Assembly (NCBI GenBank): GCA_947383685.1
Contig: CANDEE010000020.1
Location: 1-27,724, forward strand
Direction: 5' to 3'
Length of the DNA stretch: 27,724 nucleotides
From: an uncultured Pseudoflavonifractor sp.
GTDB taxonomy: Bacteria > Bacillota > Clostridia > Oscillospirales > Oscillospiraceae
Shown one piece after another: positions 23,578 to 27,724 of this stretch; the first letter of the stretch is position 1; each line of letters begins with the position of its first letter. Below the pieces are notes generated by a model. The model did not search any database and was not told the origin of the DNA. It was given only the letters and a program-made list of their open reading frames with translations. Position numbers and translations under genes: made by a program.

Positions 23578-24876
23578 TTATTTTTCGTCCAAATGATCCT
23601 TTTCCGGCTTGTGGAAGTGGGGCAGGGACGCCAAGATCGGGGCCAGGAACACGGCCACCAGGCCCCCGGAGAAGCCGTTGTTATAAAGGTTTACGCCCCC
23701 CACAAAGCCCCCCGTACGGAGGACCACCGAGCCGTGGAGAAAGCCCGCCAGAACACCCGCCGGAGCGCCAAAGCACCCGGCGATAGGAGCCAAAGTCGTC
23801 CCAAAGAGGGCCGCCATCTGAGAGGCGGGATTGGTCACCTTCCACTCCATGGTAAGGCCGCCCAGTGCCACCCCCGCCATGATGGGCAGGATATTCCGGG
23901 CGTGCTTGCCTCCGGCGGAAAAGCCCATAACGGTAAGGATACAGCCCAGAGTGGGACCGCTCACGTCCCCGCCGATGAGCAGAAGGTAGCCCAGGCACAA
24001 AAGGCCGTTGACCCCCATATTGACCAGCACCGCCCCACCGCCGTATGCGGCTAAAAAATCGCTGGGCGCACGGCCCGTCTCCCTCAGCAGGGAGCGGTAG
24101 CGGACCAAAACCTCCCGGGGCGGCCTCCCGGCAAAGAAGAATCCCGCCGTCAGGCAGAAAAGGCACAGCCCTGCCACAAAGGCCCCCAGGGTCCGGGTAT
24201 ACTCCCCGGACCAGATGGAGACGGTGGAGGGATCAATGCCCATTGCGTGAAGGACAGGCATCAGGACCATGGCAGTCAGCCCACAGGCAAAGCCGATATT
24301 ATAGAGGTTCATACCGTTCTGGATGCGGAAGGTCCGCTGGGACAGGGGCGGGACCACAAACCCGATGAGCACTCCCAGAAAAATCCCCAGTACGGGGTGA
24401 TAGGGGTGATTCTGGGAGAAGCAGACAAAGCTGACCAGAGGTCCCAAAGTGGTAGCCATCAGCCCCGCGTTGGAGCAGGAGACGAAGGGGACCCTCCGGA
24501 CCCTGGCGGAGAGGAGAGAACCCAAAATAATGGGCCAGATATTGAAGAAATTTTTGCCAAACAGGGAAAACCCGGCAACCAGGCCCAAGGTGGACAGGGT
24601 CCCGCCGTTCATGGGGTCCCCCGCCAGGGCCATGACCAGCAGGGCGGACAAAAGGACCAGGGCCGAGTTCACCAGCGCTGCCCCCACACCTCCCAGGGCC
24701 ACGTAGTCGGTGATGAGCACGCTCTGGGAGGTGAGGATCGTCCCCAGCCCCGTCAAAATCCGCAGAGGGCTGTCCAAAAGGAGGGCCAACAGGACCAACA
24801 GAGCGCAGTAACCCAGGGCCAAAGGGTAAATTTGCCTGCAAAGGGGCTGTTTTTTCTCTGTGGCCTGGGTAGACAT
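23578..24876 (-). CDS. DUF1576 multi-pass membrane protein
   Basis: Integral membrane protein of 432 aa with about ten to twelve predicted helices, matching the DUF1576 family. Function is not established. Two internal repeat units are visible. NGGTLSTLGLVAGFSLFGKN in the first half matches SGPTLGCILTVMGFSAGGKH in the second. GMNLYNIGFACGLTAMVL matches GVNLYNNGFSGGLVAVFL. Such duplication is typical of channels and transporters with pseudo-twofold symmetry, so a transport role is a reasonable inference. GGGAGGAG just before ATG 24876 supports the start. The gene follows ribF by 15 bases and is probably cotranscribed with it; a link to flavin transport is untested. Confidence 0.85.
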   Translation of the reverse strand: MSTQATEKKQPLCRQIYPLALGYCALLVLLALLLDSPLRILTGLGTILTSQSVLITDYVALGGVGAALVNSALVLLSALLVMALAGDPMNGGTLSTLGLVAGFSLFGKNFFNIWPIILGSLLSARVRRVPFVSCSNAGLMATTLGPLVSFVCFSQNHPYHPVLGIFLGVLIGFVVPPLSQRTFRIQNGMNLYNIGFACGLTAMVLMPVLHAMGIDPSTVSIWSGEYTRTLGAFVAGLCLFCLTAGFFFAGRPPREVLVRYRSLLRETGRAPSDFLAAYGGGAVLVNMGVNGLLCLGYLLLIGGDVSGPTLGCILTVMGFSAGGKHARNILPIMAGVALGGLTMEWKVTNPASQMAALFGTTLAPIAGCFGAPAGVLAGFLHGSVVLRTGGFVGGVNLYNNGFSGGLVAVFLAPILASLPHFHKPEKDHLDEK

Positions 24877-24891
24877 GGAGCGCTCCTCCCT

Positions 24892-25800
24892 TTACTTGGA
24901 ATCCGCAAAGAAGTCCCTGGTCTGCTGGGCGTTTCGCATAACCTCAGAGCGCAGGTCCTCCAGGGAATCAAATTTTCGCTCGGGGCGCAGATAGCAGTAA
25001 AACTCCATCCGCACCTCCTGTCCGTAGAGGTCGCCGTCAAAGTCCAGCAAAAACCCCTCCGCCGTCACGGCGTCCCCGTCCCGGATGGTGGGTCGTATCC
25101 CCACATTGGTGACGGCGAGCCGGCTGTCCCCGGATGTAAAGTAAACTTTACATCCGTAGACTCCATAGGCGGGGATCAGCAGACCGGGGGCAAAGGTCAG
25201 GTTCACCGTGGGAAAGCCCAGGGCGGAGCCCAGCTTTTTCCCGTGGGCCACCTTGTGGGTGAGAACGTGGGGATGACCCAGAAACCGGACAGCCTCGTCC
25301 ATATTTCCCTGGGAAATGAGGCGGCGGATGTGGGTGGAGGAGACGGTGACCCCATCCAGCTCCACCTTGGGCACCACGTCGCAGCCGAGGCCCAGCTCGG
25401 CGCAGAGAGCCTGAAGCCTCTGGGGATCGCCTTCCCCCTTATAGCCAAAATGGAAATCATGGCCTACCACCAGATGGACGGCCCCGTGGTCCCGAACCAG
25501 ATAGTCCGTGACAAACTCCCGCCAGGGGGTTTTCATCATGTGGTCATCGTAATGGGCCACAATGACCTCCCGGATGCCGTAAAGCCGTTCCATCAGCCCC
25601 GCCCGGTCGGCGGGGGTGGTGAGGAGGGGAACCGGCTCCTTGCCCGGAATGAGAGCAGAGGGGTGGAGGTCAAAGGTAAAGGCGGCAGGGACGGCCCCCA
25701 GCTCGGCGGCCCGTTTCGCGCAGAGGGACAGGAGGGCCCCGTGGCCCAGGTGGACGCCGTCGAAAAAGCCGAGGGCGATGACGCGCTTATCAGATTGCAC
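24892..25800 (-). CDS. ribF: Bifunctional riboflavin kinase / FAD synthetase
   Basis: Converts riboflavin to FMN and FMN to FAD, 302 aa. The GTG at 25800 is taken as start because AAGGAG lies eight bases upstream (25809-25814), and the first residues (VQSDKRVIALGFFDGV) then align with the family. The N-terminal adenylyltransferase domain shows GFFDGVHLGH and the STHIRRLI motif. The C-terminal kinase domain shows GFPTVNL and VTNVGIRPTI. Cytoplasmic. It follows truB as in many Firmicutes, but with an unusual 160-bp gap that contains a remnant of another ribF start. It would supply FMN/FAD, including for the flavoprotein encoded elsewhere in the window. Confidence 0.95.
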   Translation of the reverse strand: MQSDKRVIALGFFDGVHLGHGALLSLCAKRAAELGAVPAAFTFDLHPSALIPGKEPVPLLTTPADRAGLMERLYGIREVIVAHYDDHMMKTPWREFVTDYLVRDHGAVHLVVGHDFHFGYKGEGDPQRLQALCAELGLGCDVVPKVELDGVTVSSTHIRRLISQGNMDEAVRFLGHPHVLTHKVAHGKKLGSALGFPTVNLTFAPGLLIPAYGVYGCKVYFTSGDSRLAVTNVGIRPTIRDGDAVTAEGFLLDFDGDLYGQEVRMEFYCYLRPERKFDSLEDLRSEVMRNAQQTRDFFADSK

Positions 25801-25824
25801 TTGTTTGTCTCCTTGCAGTATGTG

Positions 25825-25877
25825 ACATGAGGCGGCCACCAGCGAGCGATAGCGAGCCGCCGCTGTGCGGCGTTATT
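25825..25877. repeat. GC-rich palindromic segment between ribF remnant and ribF
   Basis: Inverted repeats GGCGGC (25831-25836) / GCCGCC (25856-25861) and CGCCGC (25858-25863) / GCGGCG (25867-25872) overlap, with a direct repeat AGCGAG inside. On the plus strand the second hairpin is followed by TTATTTTA. It could be an inserted small repeat element or a structure formed during a rearrangement; copy number elsewhere is unknown. Confidence 0.4.
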
Positions 25878-25958
25878 TTAATCTGATGCTTTGGGCTGAA
25901 GGACCAAAGCCACGCCATCAAAGAACCCTAATGCGATGACACGCTTTTTGTTTTGCAT
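25878..25958 (-). pseudogene. Remnant of a second ribF 5' end
   Basis: A 26-codon reading frame starting 3 bases after the truB stop codon, with GAGGT upstream. It begins MQNKKRVIALGFFDGV, matching the start of intact ribF for 12 consecutive residues (KRVIALGFFDGV), then diverges and stops. Eight of those 12 codons differ synonymously from intact ribF, so the remnant is not a recent local duplication. It marks the normal position of ribF directly behind truB. A conserved leader peptide is the less likely alternative. Confidence 0.7.
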
Positions 25959-25961
25959 AGG

Positions 25962-26837
25962 TTATACCTCAAAAAAACTTTTGATGGTGGTCAATCTTCC
26001 GTTTTTACACCGGCTTAGGGCCAGAAAGTCCCCAGTTTCCCCATAGACCCGGTATTCTCCGTCCTTTAGCTTGGGGGTAGAAAGGGATACCCCATTACGA
26101 ACCTTTTTCTCTCCCTGAGCCTTAAGCCGCAGAGAGGGACGGCCGGCAAAGAGCCTGTCCACAGGAATCAGAAGGGAGGCAGGGTCGGGGTGGGCAATGA
26201 CCTCCTCCAGAGGGTGGCTTTCCGTCAGGACAAAACCGCCTGCCCTGGAGCGGCAGAGGGAGGACATACAGCCCCCACAGCCCAGGGCCTGGCCTATATC
26301 GTGACAGAGGGTGCGGACATAGGTGCCCTTGGAGCAGAGAATGCGAAGAAGGTAGGTGTCCGGCTGACCGGGGTCTTCCTCCAGCAATTCCAGCTTATGT
26401 ATGGTGATTTTCCTTGCCGCCCGCTCCACCTCCTGGCCTTTTCGGGCCAGCTCGTAAAGCTTCTTGCCGTTGATTTTCACCGCCGAATACATGGGAGGAA
26501 TCTGCTCGATCTCTCCGGTAAATTGGGGCAGCAGGGCGGACAGCTCCTCCCGGCCCACGGAGACAGACCGCTTTTCTAATACCTCTCCGCTGGAATCCTG
26601 GGTATTTGTGATAACACCCAGTTGTAAAGCAGCGGTATATTCCTTGTCGGATTCGGTGGCGAACTCCACCGCCCGGGTAGCCCGGCCCACAAACACAGGC
26701 AGGACCCCGGTAGCCATGGGGTCCAGGGTGCCCCCGTGGCCGATCCGCTTTTCCTGAAACACACCCCGGAGCTTGGCGCACACGTCCATACTGGTCCAGT
26801 CCTGGGGCTTGTTGATAATGATAACGCCGTTAGCCAT
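25962..26837 (-). CDS. truB: tRNA pseudouridine(55) synthase TruB
   Basis: Isomerises U55 in the T-loop of tRNAs; 291 aa, normal length. The catalytic aspartate is D39 in GGTLDPMATG. Further family motifs are the NKP start (INKPQDWTS), KEYTAALQLG, IPPMYSAVKINGKKLYELAR and CSKGTYVRTLCHDIG. The C-terminal PUA-like part follows. It overlaps the upstream nrnA-type gene by eight bases, the classic Firmicute nrnA-truB-ribF order. Confidence 0.96.
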   Translation of the reverse strand: MANGVIIINKPQDWTSMDVCAKLRGVFQEKRIGHGGTLDPMATGVLPVFVGRATRAVEFATESDKEYTAALQLGVITNTQDSSGEVLEKRSVSVGREELSALLPQFTGEIEQIPPMYSAVKINGKKLYELARKGQEVERAARKITIHKLELLEEDPGQPDTYLLRILCSKGTYVRTLCHDIGQALGCGGCMSSLCRSRAGGFVLTESHPLEEVIAHPDPASLLIPVDRLFAGRPSLRLKAQGEKKVRNGVSLSTPKLKDGEYRVYGETGDFLALSRCKNGRLTTIKSFFEV

Positions 26838-27724
26838 GGGAGCGCACCTGCCCGATGGCGTTCAGGATGGCGGCCTTGGCATCTTCCACGCTGCCCATGA
26901 CGGAGCAGCCCGCCGCGGCGGCATGACCGCCGCCGCCCAGGAGGGCACAGACCTTGGAGGCGTCCAGGTCCGCCGCCGTGCGGACCGACAGCTTGCATTC
27001 GCCGGGCTTCAGCTCCCGGATGGTCACCGCCGTATGAACTCCGGCCAACTGGCCCACGACGGCGGCAATGTCCTCCACGTCCTCCTCAGCGGCGCCAAAC
27101 TCCGCCATGTCCCGGAGGGAAATGGCGGCGATGGCGGTCTGGCCTCCGTGGTGGAGGTCCATGGTATCGACCATGCGGCTTTCCAGCCGCAGGCGGATGT
27201 AGCTTTTGGTCCGGAAATGCCGCTTGTTGACGGCGGCATAGTCAATGCCCGTCTCCATCAGCGCCGCCGCCACCCGGTGGGTGTGGGGGGTGGTGTTGGA
27301 GTAGACAAAGCAGCCTGTGTCGGTACTCACCGCCACATAGAGGGGCAGGGCTATGTCCAAATCCACGGGGAACCACTGGGTAATGATGCGGTAAATGAGC
27401 TCTCCGCAGGCGGCCTTGTCCGCCTCCACACAGTTATACCGGGCAAAGCCCGTGTTGGACGGATGGTGGTCCAGAGCCAGCTCCACCTTGCCCAGCCAGG
27501 GCTGGGCGCTCTGGGGGAACAGGCTTTCGCTGGCAATATCGGTGCTCACCACCGTATGGGGAACAAACCCTTCCGGAGCCAGGGTATCCCCCCAGTAGGG
27601 ATCAAAAAGGGCGGTGGCGTCCTCGTTGGGCAGGACATAGGCGGACTTGCCCAGCTTGCGGAGGGCTCTGCACAGGGCCACGGCGCAGCCGATGGTGTCC
27701 CCGTCGGGGCGGCGGTGGGTGAGA
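26830..27724 (-). CDS. nrnA: DHH/DHHA1 phosphoesterase NrnA (5' end beyond window)
   Basis: Oligoribonuclease / pAp-phosphatase of the DHH superfamily. The reading frame stays open to the window edge, so at least 297 codons are visible and the true start lies outside; an internal GTG at 27681 is not the start, because the upstream codons encode motif I (HRRPDGDTIG). Further motifs are the DHH box (ALDHHPSNTGF), STDTGCF, and the DHHA1 RNA-binding end (LLGGGGHAAAAG). Metal-binding Asp/His residues are all present. In related genomes it lies between rbfA and truB. Confidence 0.92.
   Translation of the reverse strand, partial: LTHRRPDGDTIGCAVALCRALRKLGKSAYVLPNEDATALFDPYWGDTLAPEGFVPHTVVSTDIASESLFPQSAQPWLGKVELALDHHPSNTGFARYNCVEADKAACGELIYRIITQWFPVDLDIALPLYVAVSTDTGCFVYSNTTPHTHRVAAALMETGIDYAAVNKRHFRTKSYIRLRLESRMVDTMDLHHGGQTAIAAISLRDMAEFGAAEEDVEDIAAVVGQLAGVHTAVTIRELKPGECKLSVRTAADLDASKVCALLGGGGHAAAAGCSVMGSVEDAKAAILNAIGQVRSHG

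Noticed and set aside
24247..25830. 527-codon plus-strand open frame opposite DUF1576 and ribF
   Set aside because: Crosses two real genes in antisense and is rich in Gln/Gly/His/Pro, typical of a shadow frame.

Overview
The window reads as a chromosomal segment of a GC-rich anaerobic Firmicute, most likely a gut Oscillospiraceae (Flavonifractor/Lawsonibacter-like). This is an inference from the gene content, strong AGGAGG-type ribosome binding sites, sigma-A promoters, a Gram-positive lipoprotein/LCP/secreted-flavoprotein repertoire and Clostridia-type families. No rRNA, tRNA, CRISPR array, transposase or phage gene was seen.

Region 1 (1-1220): a WYL-family regulator on the minus strand with its own promoter. 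Region 2 (1191-10915): the most coherent system in the window. A sigma-A promoter drives a leader with the hallmarks of a lysine riboswitch and a strong intrinsic terminator. It is followed by a second, riboswitch-independent promoter and an eight-gene plus-strand operon: L-Ala-D/L-Glu epimerase, oligopeptide-binding lipoprotein, two permeases, two ATPases, an S66 LD-carboxypeptidase and a cytoplasmic NlpC/P60 endopeptidase. Together these resemble the Bacillus dpp-ykf muropeptide import and recycling pathway, placed here under apparent lysine control. The logic would be that peptidoglycan stem peptides carry meso-diaminopimelate, the direct lysine precursor. Three extragenic hairpins may tune expression within and after the operon.

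Region 3 (10916-12900): a lower-GC patch with a DUF2461 gene and an ECF-like sigma factor with a Cys-containing C-terminal extension. Region 4 (12914-18336, minus): a secreted flavoprotein reductase with two predicted covalent-FMN sites and an FAD domain. It has a perfect consensus promoter and a 23-bp perfect palindrome at the start of its transcript. A TetR regulator, the likely ligand of that palindrome, sits upstream behind recG.

Region 5 (18430-23573): a D-2-hydroxyacid dehydrogenase, an LCP-family cell-wall protein, a small unknown protein and a three-gene NitT/TauT-type ABC importer of unknown substrate. Region 6 (23578-27724, minus): the housekeeping run nrnA (cut by the window edge)-truB-ribF, followed by a DUF1576 membrane protein. 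Between truB and ribF lies a short remnant of a second, diverged ribF 5' end.
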